Numbered from the stretch's first letter, positions 36,876-45,525 are shown. The stretch is 64,000 bases of DNA from Chryseobacterium indicum (GCF_021504595.1 NZ_JACSGT010000001.1:372001-436000), one strand, 5' to 3'. Made by a program: numbers and translations. Notes: a model not told the origin generated them from the sequence alone.

Positions 36876-37538
36876 ATGAAAAAATTTTTATTAGCCTCTG
36901 CATTGGCACTTTCTACCATGTCTTTCGCACAGATCGATTTTAGTAGTACAAGATTTGGTGTCACTGTCGGAGGAAACTATTCCCGAGTGAAGAATGCTCA
37001 CAATCCTTCCGGTCCTAGATATACCGTTCAGGCAGGAGTATTGGCTTTAATACCGATAGGTTCAGCCAACCAGTTTTTCATACAGCCTGAAGTAGTTTAC
37101 TTTGGAGCAGGAGAAACAGGAAAGGATAAGGATGCTAAAAACTATCCAGGTTATGATGCTGTATACGCAAATAACTATCTGAGTGTACCGATCTCGTTTA
37201 AAGGATATTTTTCTGAATCTGAATCTGAATTTTTTGGGTTAATAGGTCCTAGATTTAATTTTTTATTAAGTCAGAACGTTAAAAACGCACCTAAGATCTA
37301 CTACACAAAAGATCAGATTGATCCGAATTATCCTAATGTAAATGGTAAAGCAAGTTCATTTAACTTTGGAATAGGACTAGGAGTAGGATATAGCTATAAA
37401 AGACAGCTTGAACTTACGGCAAGATATGATTTCGGAGTTACGAATACATATCCCGGCCTTGATCAGGAGCCGAAAGGGACCAATAAAGGAAAGTCTGAGC
37501 AGGTTCTTAGTTTAAGCTTAAGCTACATCTTCAAATAA
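36876..37538 (+). CDS. Outer-membrane beta-barrel protein (PorT-like fold)
   Basis: A 220-residue protein with a signal peptide (MKKFLLASALALSTMSFAQ). It is followed by alternating hydrophobic/hydrophilic strands with aromatic ends (RFGVTVGGNYSRV, LSVPISFKGYF, SFNFGIGLGVGYSYK, VLSLSLSYIFK), the pattern of small eight-stranded outer-membrane barrels. It is 15 bp after sucD and ends at a strong terminator, so it may be co-transcribed with sucD. Function unknown; I do not claim it is PorT itself. Confidence 0.78.
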   Translation: MKKFLLASALALSTMSFAQIDFSSTRFGVTVGGNYSRVKNAHNPSGPRYTVQAGVLALIPIGSANQFFIQPEVVYFGAGETGKDKDAKNYPGYDAVYANNYLSVPISFKGYFSESESEFFGLIGPRFNFLLSQNVKNAPKIYYTKDQIDPNYPNVNGKASSFNFGIGLGVGYSYKRQLELTARYDFGVTNTYPGLDQEPKGTNKGKSEQVLSLSLSYIFK

Positions 37539-37560
37539 AAATTGATTCTAATCAAAACAT

Positions 37561-37597
37561 AAAAACTCCCGAAACTTAATGTTTCGGGAGTTTTTTT
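37561..37597. terminator. Bidirectional terminator after the barrel gene
   Basis: Long perfect stem AAAACTCCCGAAAC / GTTTCGGGAGTTTT, loop TTAAT, then seven T. It separates convergent genes. Confidence 0.9.
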
Positions 37598-37619
37598 ATT
37601 TAAAAATTCTGTTTAAAAC

Positions 37620-38927
37620 TTATCCTTTAATCCATTTCCAGATTTCCTTCAGAGTAGCTTTATTTCCGTACATTAAAATTCCCACACGGTAAATTTTACC
37701 TGCCAGAAATATCATAAAAAGAGTCGTTCCTAGAAGCAAGCCAATAGACAGCGCAATCTGCCACGCCGGAACTCCGTAAGGAATTCTCGCAATCATGGCA
37801 ACAGGAGACGTAAACGGAATAATAGAAAGCCAGAATCCTAAAGGACCATCCGGATTATTCATTAACGTGAAACTCCCATACATTCCAAGCATTAAAGGCA
37901 GAACTGCAAATAATGTGAACTGCTGCGTTTCTGTCTCGTTATCTACAGCAGAACCGATTGCGGCATAAATGGAACTGTAAAAGATATATCCTAAAAGGAA
38001 AAATGTTATAAAAACGAAAATAATTAAAGGGAAATTCAGTTCCAGTAAACTATGCGAAATCTGAGTTCCCATCTGTAAAACATCAAATTTTTCAGCAACA
38101 CCTTCATTCCCGGGAATATTTTTCGGAATGGCAGAAAATCCGGTATTCAGAACCAAAGCTCCGATAACCGACATCGTGATCCAAACGATAAATTGAGTAA
38201 GTGCAACCATTGTTACCCCCAGAATTTTTCCCATCATCAGTTCAAAAGGCTTCACCGAAGAAATAATAATTTCCACAACACGGTTGTTTTTCTCTTCCAG
38301 TACGCTTCTCATCACCCTAACTCCGTAAATAATAATGAACATGAAAGTCACGTACATTAAAAGCATACTCAGAACGCTTTTTACGCCGAAAGCAAGATCA
38401 GAATCTTCTTTATTGTTTTCTGAAACGTTGATGGTTTTTAAATTGAAACTTTTGTCCAGATTATCAAGTTGTATTTCTGCGATTCCGAGTTTCTTTATTT
38501 TTTCCTTTTTAATGATTTCATTAATGTCCGAAACAATCTTCTGCTTCGTATCGAACCCGATTTTATTGTTGATGACAAGTCTCGTATTCTTTTCTAATTC
38601 GTCAAAATTCTGATCTTTCAGTTCAGGCAGAACCAAAATTCCGTCTAAAGATTCATTGTTCTTCAGATTGTTGATCTTTGACTTTTCATCTGCCGCAGAA
38701 ACAAAAACATAGTTCAGTTTATCATTCGATTTCAGTTGATTTTTAAACAAGCCGTTTTTATCAACTACTTCAATAATGCTGTGAGATTCGTTAGCCTTAA
38801 ACATCAAACCGATAACAGCGCCAAAACCCAGTAAAAGAATCGGAGCTAAAAGCGTTAATATGATGAAAGATTTTTTCTTAACCTGCGTAAGAAATTCTCT
38901 TTTTGTAATTAAAAAAATATTATTCAT
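37620..38927 (-). CDS. ABC-2 transporter permease (NatB-like)
   Basis: A 435-residue membrane protein: one N-terminal helix (residues about 20-45), a soluble periplasmic domain to about 175, then five to six helices in the C-terminal half. The segment YGVRVMRSVLEEKNNRVVEIIISSVKPFELMMGKI (about 206-240) includes the EEK.....E...S.K......GK signature of ABC-2 permeases. It probably exports a small molecule or ion. The ATPase gene lies 2 bp upstream on the same strand. Confidence 0.86.
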   Translation of the reverse strand: MNNIFLITKREFLTQVKKKSFIILTLLAPILLLGFGAVIGLMFKANESHSIIEVVDKNGLFKNQLKSNDKLNYVFVSAADEKSKINNLKNNESLDGILVLPELKDQNFDELEKNTRLVINNKIGFDTKQKIVSDINEIIKKEKIKKLGIAEIQLDNLDKSFNLKTINVSENNKEDSDLAFGVKSVLSMLLMYVTFMFIIIYGVRVMRSVLEEKNNRVVEIIISSVKPFELMMGKILGVTMVALTQFIVWITMSVIGALVLNTGFSAIPKNIPGNEGVAEKFDVLQMGTQISHSLLELNFPLIIFVFITFFLLGYIFYSSIYAAIGSAVDNETETQQFTLFAVLPLMLGMYGSFTLMNNPDGPLGFWLSIIPFTSPVAMIARIPYGVPAWQIALSIGLLLGTTLFMIFLAGKIYRVGILMYGNKATLKEIWKWIKG

Positions 38928-38929
38928 AA

Positions 38930-39841
38930 TTAAGAATTGTTGCTTACCGCATTAATAAACACCTCGTTCATACTCGGAATTTTTTCGTCGAATGACCTTA
39001 CTTTTCCCACATGTACAAGATCCAGAAGAATATGATTTTGGTCAGTCTCATTTTTCAGATCAAAGGAAAGCAAATTGTTTTCATTGCTGATATTGAAAAT
39101 TTCATATTTATTTCTGAAAGCCTCCAGTTGAGAATCATTGACATCAGAAACCGTAATTCCGAAAATATTTTTCTTGAATTTCTCGCGTACATCAAAAACC
39201 CTTCCGTCGATAATTTTTTTTGAATTATTAATCAAAGCCACATAATCGCACATTTCCTCCACACTTTCCATTCTGTGAGTAGAAAGGATAATGGTAGTTC
39301 CGTTATTCTTAAGATCAATAATCTGGTCTTTAATTAAATTGGCATTTACAGGATCAAAACCAGAAAAAGGTTCATCAAGAATCAACAAATGCGGACGGTG
39401 AAGAACGGTAACTACAAACTGGATTTTCTGCGCCATCCCTTTTGACAGCTCAGACAGCTTTTTCTTCCACCATTGGTCGATGTGAAGTTTATCAAACCAC
39501 TTTTTTGCCTCGGTTAACGCATCATTCTTTTTCATGCCTTTCAGTTCTCCGAAATAGAGAAGCTGATCTCCAACCGTCATGTTTTTATAAAGCCCGCGTT
39601 CTTCAGGCATATAACCGATATCTTTAATATGATCCGGATTAAGCTTTTGTCCGTTGATCTGTATTTCTCCGGAATCTGCCTGTGTAATTTGATTGATGAT
39701 CCGGATAAAAGAAGTTTTTCCGGCTCCGTTCGGACCTAAAAGACCATAAACACTTCCTTTCGGAACATGGATGCTGAAATCATCCAAAGCTACCTTTTTT
39801 CCTGCGTTATAGGTCTTTCTAATATGTTCAGCTTTTAGCAT
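38930..39841 (-). CDS. ABC transporter ATP-binding protein (NatA-like)
   Basis: A 303-residue ATPase with Walker A GLLGPNGAGKTSFIR (about 33-47), signature LSKGMAQKIQFV (about 128-139, a K replacing the usual GGM form), Walker B LLILDEPFSGFDPVNANL (about 151-168) and switch His (STHRMESVEE). A C-terminal domain of about 80 residues follows, as in Na+ or drug exporters. It partners the permease encoded directly downstream. Confidence 0.93.
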   Translation of the reverse strand: MLKAEHIRKTYNAGKKVALDDFSIHVPKGSVYGLLGPNGAGKTSFIRIINQITQADSGEIQINGQKLNPDHIKDIGYMPEERGLYKNMTVGDQLLYFGELKGMKKNDALTEAKKWFDKLHIDQWWKKKLSELSKGMAQKIQFVVTVLHRPHLLILDEPFSGFDPVNANLIKDQIIDLKNNGTTIILSTHRMESVEEMCDYVALINNSKKIIDGRVFDVREKFKKNIFGITVSDVNDSQLEAFRNKYEIFNISNENNLLSFDLKNETDQNHILLDLVHVGKVRSFDEKIPSMNEVFINAVSNNS

Positions 39842-39902
39842 TAATTTGTTTTTATAATTAGTATAAAAATGTTCCGAAAGTTACGGAATAATTAAGCTAA
39901 AA

Positions 39903-39931
39903 GAAAAAATCCTGATGATTATCAGGATTTA
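39903..39931 (-). terminator. Terminator after the sorting-tail protein gene
   Basis: Stem AAATCCTGAT / ATCAGGATTT with loop GATT, followed on the minus strand by a T run (A run at 39900-39908). It is 3 nt past the stop of the minus-strand gene. Confidence 0.75.
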
Positions 39932-39933
39932 AA

Positions 39934-40284
39934 TTATTGTTTCATAATCTGTGTGACTTTCATCGTGTTGTCACTCAGAATATATCGGATTAAATATTTA
40001 CCGGGCTTTAGTTTTTCAATATTAATCTCACCGGAATTCATGTTTACCGAGTAGCTTGCGATCTGTGTACCCAAAATAGAGTAGAAAATCACACTTCGGA
40101 TTTTCAGGTTCGGATCTTTCGCTTTTACGATAAGGAAATCCTTAGCCGGATTAGGATAAGCAACAAGCACTCCGTCATCAGACTTCTGAGAGAAGGAAGC
40201 CGGCTCCTTTATCTGCGCTTTCATATTGCCGGAAAATCCAACAAATGCGCCTAAAAAGATAAACAAAAGTAAAAGTTTTCTCAT
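39934..40284 (-). CDS. Small secreted protein with type IX (type A) sorting domain
   Basis: I choose the ATG at 40284 (MRKLLLLFIFLGAFVGFSG, signal peptide), giving 116 residues; an in-frame ATG 60 bp earlier lacks a signal. After a short linker (KEPASFSQKSDDG), almost the whole protein is a C-terminal sorting domain: VLVAYPNPAKDFLIVKAK, then FYSILGTQIASYS and LKPGKYLIRYILSD, ending TMKVTQIMKQ. Such tails direct cargo through the type IX system; here there is nearly no cargo, so it may be a remnant or a small surface peptide. Confidence 0.82.
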   Translation of the reverse strand: MRKLLLLFIFLGAFVGFSGNMKAQIKEPASFSQKSDDGVLVAYPNPAKDFLIVKAKDPNLKIRSVIFYSILGTQIASYSVNMNSGEINIEKLKPGKYLIRYILSDNTMKVTQIMKQ

Positions 40285-40367
40285 CAAATTATAATTTCTA
40301 AGGGATATTTTAACAAAAATAAATAATTCTGCAATTCTACGCAATAGTTTTTTTATATAAGTTGTAG

Positions 40368-40375
40368 TAAATTTG
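40368..40375 (+). promoter_or_regulatory. Promoter box TAAATTTG of hemB
   Basis: Fits TAnnTTTG and ends 30 nt before the hemB ATG. Confidence 0.5.
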
Positions 40376-40405
40376 CATTAAATTTCATTCAAAAAGTATT
40401 CCAAA

Positions 40406-41395
40406 ATGATACATTCAAGAAATAGAAGGCTGAGAGTAAACGAATCTGTAAGAAGTCTGGTAAGAGAATGTTCTCTTACAACCAATGATTTTGTAATGCC
40501 GATCTTCGTAATGGAGGGCGATAATAAAGAAGAACCGATCCCGTCGATGCCGGGAATTTTCAGAAGAAGTATTGATCTGACGGTGAAAGAATGTAAGGAG
40601 TTATTTTCTTTAGGTGTAAAAGCGGTTAATCTTTATATGAAGGTTTCAGAAGACCTGAAAGACAATACCGGAAAAGAGGCATGGAATAAAAACGGACTGA
40701 TGCAGAACACGATCAGAGCTATAAAAGATGCACTTCCCGAAATGGTAGTAATGCCCGATGTTGCTTTAGATCCCTATTCTATTTACGGTCACGACGGAAT
40801 TATCGAAAACGGAAAAATTGTAAATGATGCTACAAACGATGCTTTGGCAAGAATGTCGGTGTCACATGCAGAAGCCGGAGCAGACATTGTGGCACCAAGT
40901 GACATGATGGATGGCAGAGTTCAGGTGATTCGTGAAGCTTTGGAAGACAGCGGATTTACCGATGTGGGAATTTTAAGTTATGCTGCAAAATATGCAAGTT
41001 CGTTCTACGGACCTTTCAGAAGCGCATTAGACAGTGCACCGAAAGATAATATGGAAATTCCGAAGGATAAAAAAACATATCAGATGGATTTTCATAATTC
41101 CAGAGAAGCGTTAAACGAAGTTTTTAAAGATATTGAAGAAGGAGCCGACATTATTATGATTAAACCGGGACTTCCGTATCTGGATATTGTTTCTAAAGTT
41201 CGTGAAGCGATTGATCTTCCGATTGCGGTTTACAATGTGAGCGGAGAATATGCTATGGTAAAAGCGGCTGCACAAAACGGATGGCTGGATAATGACAAAA
41301 CTATCATCGAAAGCTTAACCTGCTTTAAAAGAGCCGGTGCTGATATGATTTTCACGTATTTCGCGAAAGAAGCTGCAATGATTTTGAACAGATAA
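40406..41395 (+). CDS. hemB: Porphobilinogen synthase (5-aminolevulinate dehydratase)
   Basis: A 329-residue TIM-barrel enzyme that condenses two 5-aminolevulinates in heme synthesis. The Schiff-base lysines are in SYAAKYASSFYGPFR (about 192-206) and DIIMIKPGLPYLD (about 244-256). The metal region reads MPDVALDPYSIYGHDG (about 118-133): the cysteines of the zinc-dependent enzymes are absent, which points to a magnesium/potassium-type enzyme. It is a single-gene unit with its own terminator. Confidence 0.96.
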   Translation: MIHSRNRRLRVNESVRSLVRECSLTTNDFVMPIFVMEGDNKEEPIPSMPGIFRRSIDLTVKECKELFSLGVKAVNLYMKVSEDLKDNTGKEAWNKNGLMQNTIRAIKDALPEMVVMPDVALDPYSIYGHDGIIENGKIVNDATNDALARMSVSHAEAGADIVAPSDMMDGRVQVIREALEDSGFTDVGILSYAAKYASSFYGPFRSALDSAPKDNMEIPKDKKTYQMDFHNSREALNEVFKDIEEGADIIMIKPGLPYLDIVSKVREAIDLPIAVYNVSGEYAMVKAAAQNGWLDNDKTIIESLTCFKRAGADMIFTYFAKEAAMILNR

Positions 41396-41420
41396 TTTTT
41401 TCACATTATACTTTAAATGA

Positions 41421-41446
41421 AAAACATTTCGGATCGAAATGTTTTT
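41421..41446 (+). terminator. Terminator of hemB
   Basis: Stem AAAACATTTCG / CGAAATGTTTT with a 3-nt loop and T tail, 25 nt after the stop. Confidence 0.85.
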
Positions 41447-41571
41447 ATCAATAGAAACGGACTTTAGCCCGTTTCTATTGATAAACTCCAAATTAGGCTT
41501 TAGCCAAAACTTATTTTGAAACCAAAGAAAATGAATGATGATTATAAACTTTGGCTAAAACCCCTTCCTAA
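41444..41571. repeat. Dispersed palindromic repeat, copy 1
   Basis: Begins with a perfect 17-bp stem (41444-41460 with 41469-41485, ATCAATAGAAACGG arm) around ACTTTAGC. It is followed by a second module AATTAGGCTTTAGCCAAAAC at 41491-41510 and an inverted, imperfect return (CTTTGGCTAAAACCCC) near 41552. Related copies are at 49089, 49187 and 59317. Only this copy has the full right arm TTCTATTGATAAA. Confidence 0.7.
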
Positions 41572-41576
41572 AAGCA

Positions 41577-42305
41577 TCAGGAAATATTGAAATCTTTCCC
41601 TTTCGTAAATTTTGCAGCAAAAGGAGCTTGGTTTCCTGTATATTTCAGAACGAAATTCTTTTTTGTATCTGTATCAACATTGGCTTTCACTTCAACATTC
41701 TGCGTCTGGAAACTCACATCAAGATTCACTCCTGCGTCTTTTTCAAGATTAATTTCCACACTTTCTGCATAAAATAAAGAAGTACTCAGATAATTAAATT
41801 TGATGTTCTTCCTGTATGATCTGGATTCGTTTTGTGTAAATTCAGAATATTTTCTAAGGATTTCTATTCCGGGAGAATCAATGTTGGTGATTCTGGATTT
41901 TGTAACGCCGTTTACTTTTACAGAAAAATCTTTGGCACTTTTAATGTCGCCTTTAATTCCGATATTGAAAAGAGAGGGAAGAGCAAGCCCGAATTCAATC
42001 ATGCTGTCTTTCGTAAATTCAAAATCAGGAATCAGAGCCGGAAATTTCTGAACATTCATCAGTTGATTTTTAACCGTACTTAACTGGTCGCTGCCAAATA
42101 AATAACCTATGAGATTATTATTTGTGGTTCTCCAGTTTCTTCCGTTCCATTCGTAGATTTCGCAAAGCAAAGTATCCGTTGAAGAATGCGGAAGCAGATC
42201 CATATCCTGCCATTTGAAAACTTCTTTGGCATAAGGTCTTCGGTTGATGATGTTTACACCAAGATCTAAAGCTAAAAGCTCAGTAAGCTGTTGGTTATTT
42301 TCCAT
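41577..42305 (-). CDS. Protein of unknown function, beta-rich
   Basis: A 242-residue protein without signal peptide or membrane helix. The second half is dominated by alternating beta patterns (FSVKVNGVTKSRITNI, SLFYAESVEINLEKDAGVNL, VEVKANVDTDTKKNFVLKY) and ends QAPFAAKFTKGKDFNIS. The size, all-beta layout, short helices between long strands and a PFA motif near the C-terminus remind me of bacterial gasdermins, but it lacks the N-terminal cysteine and an adjacent protease gene. That idea is speculative. It is divergent from lptB and followed by a dispersed repeat. Confidence 0.6.
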   Translation of the reverse strand: MENNQQLTELLALDLGVNIINRRPYAKEVFKWQDMDLLPHSSTDTLLCEIYEWNGRNWRTTNNNLIGYLFGSDQLSTVKNQLMNVQKFPALIPDFEFTKDSMIEFGLALPSLFNIGIKGDIKSAKDFSVKVNGVTKSRITNIDSPGIEILRKYSEFTQNESRSYRKNIKFNYLSTSLFYAESVEINLEKDAGVNLDVSFQTQNVEVKANVDTDTKKNFVLKYTGNQAPFAAKFTKGKDFNIS

Positions 42306-42469
42306 AGTAATAATAAGTGTTGATGAAAGCTTAAAATTATGGAAATAAAATAAAGTTTTTTAAAAATTTTGAGTTAAATATTATTCGAAGAATCTTTAAA
42401 CGATGTATTAAAATTTCACAAAACTTTCAAGTCCATTTTTTAATCTAAAATTTGAATTCAAAAAAACTT

Positions 42470-42477
42470 TATCTTTG
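42470..42477 (+). promoter_or_regulatory. Promoter box TATCTTTG of lptB
   Basis: A consensus box whose last base is 5 nt before the lptB ATG, so transcription should start at or within a base or two of the codon. A TTG lies at 42452. Confidence 0.6.
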
Positions 42478-42482
42478 CCCTT

Positions 42483-43544
42483 ATGATTTTACGCGGAGAA
42501 AACTTAATCAAAGAATACGGTCCTAAAAAAGTAGTAAAAGGCGTTTCTGTACAGGTTCAGCAGGGAGAAATTGTGGGTTTGCTTGGTCCGAACGGAGCAG
42601 GAAAAACCACTTCGTTTTATATGATTGTCGGTTTGGTTAAGCCTACTTCCGGAAAAATTTTCCTAGACAAACAGGAAATTACCACCGATGCCATGTACCG
42701 CAGAGCTCAGAAAGGTATTGGCTATCTTGCTCAGGAAGCCTCTGTGTTCCGTAAACTTTCGGTAGAAGACAATATCATGGGCGTTTTACAGTTAACCAAG
42801 CTTTCAAAGCGCGAACAGCAGATGAAATGCGATGAGCTGATTGAAGAATTTTCCTTACAGCACGTCCGTAAAAACCGTGGAGACCTTTTGTCAGGAGGGG
42901 AAAGACGTAGAACAGAGATCGCAAGATGTCTTGCCACCGATCCGAGTTTTATTCTTCTGGATGAACCTTTCGCCGGAGTAGACCCGATTGCGGTAGAAGA
43001 TATCCAAAAAATCGTAAGAAGTCTTACGGATAAAAACATCGGAATCCTGATTACCGACCACAACGTTCAGCAGACTTTGGCAATTACCAACAAAACATAC
43101 ATTATGTTTGAAGGAAGAATTCTGAAAGAAGGACTTCCGGAAGAACTGGCAAACGATCCGCAGGTAAGAGAAGCTTATTTAGGAGAAAACTTCGTGTACC
43201 AAAGCATTTTCGATAAACCGCAAAAGAAAAGTTACGGATATAATATCTGGGCTGGAAATTTCGATTCTAAAACCCAGTTTCAGAATTTTGTGGACGAAAA
43301 TTTTGCTCAGTTTGATGATCTCAGATTGCTGTATGGCTTTGAAGATATCAGTTTTGCCTCATTGGGAAATTCGGAAATTCAGCATATTTTTAATGAGGTG
43401 GTAGATAAAAATGCCAATAATTCTTTTGTGTTTCAGAAGAAAGAGATTAATTCAATGTATTCTTTAGAACAGGCAGAATCAGACTCAAAAGCAGCGAGTA
43501 AACCTGAGTTGCATTACCTTACGACTTACGTATTCGAAAATTAA
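42483..43544 (+). CDS. lptB: LPS export ATP-binding protein LptB with extra C-terminal domain
   Basis: Residues 1-238 are a canonical LptB: Walker A GLLGPNGAGKTTSFYM (about 33-48), signature LLSGGERRRTEIARC (about 138-152) and the diagnostic LDEPFAGVDPIAVEDIQ (about 160-176). LptB powers LPS extraction through LptFG. The protein is 353 residues instead of about 240. The added part (about 250-353) starts YNIWAGNFDSKTQFQNFVDE and ends ELHYLTTYVFEN, which resembles the Imm22/DUF4284 immunity-protein fold. The promoter box abuts the start codon. No other lpt gene is in the window. Confidence 0.93.
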   Translation: MILRGENLIKEYGPKKVVKGVSVQVQQGEIVGLLGPNGAGKTTSFYMIVGLVKPTSGKIFLDKQEITTDAMYRRAQKGIGYLAQEASVFRKLSVEDNIMGVLQLTKLSKREQQMKCDELIEEFSLQHVRKNRGDLLSGGERRRTEIARCLATDPSFILLDEPFAGVDPIAVEDIQKIVRSLTDKNIGILITDHNVQQTLAITNKTYIMFEGRILKEGLPEELANDPQVREAYLGENFVYQSIFDKPQKKSYGYNIWAGNFDSKTQFQNFVDENFAQFDDLRLLYGFEDISFASLGNSEIQHIFNEVVDKNANNSFVFQKKEINSMYSLEQAESDSKAASKPELHYLTTYVFEN

Positions 43545-43575
43545 AATAAAGCAATTATTTGCTGAAAAATAGAAT

Positions 43576-43614
43576 AAAACGTACCTTTTTCTCTGTAAAA
43601 CGGTACGTTTTTTA
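43576..43614 (+). terminator. Terminator of lptB
   Basis: AAAACGTACC pairs with GGTACGTTTT across a 16-nt loop whose T and A runs can extend the stem, followed by a T tail. 31 nt after the lptB stop. Confidence 0.75.
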
Positions 43615-43627
43615 TTAAAATCATTCT

Positions 43628-45439
43628 ATGGCAAAACCTTTCAACAGAACCGTCACCTTATTCGGAATCTATAAACAGCTTGTTCCTTTCATCAGACCGT
43701 ATCGTTTGATGATCTACGGAACGCTCTTTCTAACCTTTTTGGGAGCTTTGGCGGCGCAGGTCAATCCTTTGGTTTTAAAATATACGGTAGATGAGGTAAC
43801 CAAACTTACGCACCTTGCGCATCCGATGTCGGAAGGAATTCATATTCTTGTTGTCATCTCAGTCATTTTGTTAGGAAAAGAACTGCTGAACATCTTTATC
43901 AATTTCGGACAGAAATTTTACGGAGAAAAGATCAGGATTAATGTAAGTTCTATTCTCGCACAATCTGCCATCGATAAAATTTTAACGTACAGAGTTGCCT
44001 ATTTTAATGATGAAAACCACGAATCCGGAAAACTACAGATCAGAATAGACAGAGGAATTGAAAGTTTAACAAGATTGGTGCAGAACTTTTTTATAGATAT
44101 GCTTCCGCTATTTTCAAATTCAATTATTGCATTAGTTATCATGTATCTGCAAAATGTGTACGTCGGAATTGTTTCTACCATCATTGTTCCCATCTATTTT
44201 TATGTAAGCTCATTACAGGCGAAGAAATTAAGCGGAGTGAGAAGAACTCTGCGCAACCAACGTGAACAGAAAACTTCAGGACTTTTAAATTTAATTAATT
44301 CCATCATGGTGATTAAAAGTTTTGTCCGCGAAAAATTCGAAGGAAAAAAACAGTACGACTTGCAGATGCAGTTAATGGAAAGTCAGATGTTCACCAGAAA
44401 AACAAACTTTATTTATGATGGTTTAAAAACGTTTATTGAACAGTTTGGAGTGGTTTTAATAATCCTTCTGACAGTTTACCTCGTTCTCGATCAGCAGATG
44501 ACCATCGGAGCGATCATGCTTCACATCATGCTTTTCAATAATGTTTCGGCTCCCATTCGACAACTGCACAGAATTTATGATGACATGAATGATGCGATGA
44601 TTTATGCAGAAGGTTATTTTGATATTTTAAATGCAGACGACGAAAAAGAACCGAACGGAAATTTTGTAGAAAAGGATATTAAAGGAAATTTTGAATTAAA
44701 AAACATCAATTTCACGTATCCAAACGGGACACAGGCTTTACACGATGTTTCCATGAAAATTGAAAACGGAAAAACTACTGCTTTAGTAGGTTTAAGTGGC
44801 GCAGGAAAATCAACGATTATCAATCTTTTGTGTAAATTTTACCTTCCCGATTCCGGAGAAATTCTTTTGGATGGGGTAGATCTCAATCATTTCGACAATA
44901 CTTTTCTGAGAAATGATCTGGGATTGGTACTTCAGAAGAACCATATTTTTCAGGGAAGTATCGAAGACAATATCCGATACGGAAATATGAATGCTACTTT
45001 CGAAGAAATTGAAGAAGCTGCCAAAAAAGCCTATCTCCACGAACAGATTTTAGATTTACCGGAAAAATATAATCATGATGCTACGCAACTTTCGGGAGGA
45101 CAACAGCAGAGAATTGCCATCGCCAGATTATTCTTAAAAAATCCACCGATTATTTTCCTTGATGAACCAACGGCGAGCCTCGATGCCATTGCCACAGAAC
45201 AGATCAAAAACTCTCTGGATGCCATAAAAGAAGGTAGAACCGTGATTATCATTTCCCATTCTTTGTCGCAGATTTTAGATTCTGATAAAATTTACGTCAT
45301 GAAAAAAGGCAGAGTAGTGGAAAGCGGAACGCACGATGAACTGGTACAGATCAACGGAACCTACAGAGAAATTTTTGATGCCTCTGCGAGAAGTTTAAAT
45401 CTGGATAAATTGGTTAATACTTATAATGATAAAAGATAA
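43628..45439 (+). CDS. ABC exporter, MsbA-like half transporter
   Basis: A 603-residue fused permease-ATPase. Six helices lie in residues 1-320. The ATPase has Walker A ALVGLSGAGKSTIINLL (about 390-406), Q-loop VLQKNHIFQGSI, signature ATQLSGGQQQRIAIARL (about 484-500) and Walker B IIFLDEPTASLDAIAT (about 508-523). In position next to lptB it could flip lipid A or another lipid, as MsbA does, but multidrug export cannot be excluded. A microsatellite follows the stop. Confidence 0.87.
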   Translation: MAKPFNRTVTLFGIYKQLVPFIRPYRLMIYGTLFLTFLGALAAQVNPLVLKYTVDEVTKLTHLAHPMSEGIHILVVISVILLGKELLNIFINFGQKFYGEKIRINVSSILAQSAIDKILTYRVAYFNDENHESGKLQIRIDRGIESLTRLVQNFFIDMLPLFSNSIIALVIMYLQNVYVGIVSTIIVPIYFYVSSLQAKKLSGVRRTLRNQREQKTSGLLNLINSIMVIKSFVREKFEGKKQYDLQMQLMESQMFTRKTNFIYDGLKTFIEQFGVVLIILLTVYLVLDQQMTIGAIMLHIMLFNNVSAPIRQLHRIYDDMNDAMIYAEGYFDILNADDEKEPNGNFVEKDIKGNFELKNINFTYPNGTQALHDVSMKIENGKTTALVGLSGAGKSTIINLLCKFYLPDSGEILLDGVDLNHFDNTFLRNDLGLVLQKNHIFQGSIEDNIRYGNMNATFEEIEEAAKKAYLHEQILDLPEKYNHDATQLSGGQQQRIAIARLFLKNPPIIFLDEPTASLDAIATEQIKNSLDAIKEGRTVIIISHSLSQILDSDKIYVMKKGRVVESGTHDELVQINGTYREIFDASARSLNLDKLVNTYNDKR

Positions 45440-45451
45440 AAGATAACTTTG

Positions 45452-45507
45452 CTAAAACCCTAAAACCCTAAAACCCTAAAACACTAAAACACTAAAACCC
45501 TAAAACA
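45452..45507. repeat. Octanucleotide tandem repeat CTAAAAC(C/A), seven units
   Basis: Seven consecutive 8-bp units: three CTAAAACC, two CTAAAACA, one CTAAAACC, one CTAAAACA. It lies between the exporter stop (45439) and the WYL-regulator start (45526), 18 bp before that ATG. Confidence 0.9.
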
Positions 45508-45525
45508 CTCCGACCTTCATACCCA

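Noticed and set aside
45452..45507. CRISPR-like or telomere-like array
   Set aside because: Units are 8 bp with no spacers, so it is a simple microsatellite; the organism has a normal chromosome context.
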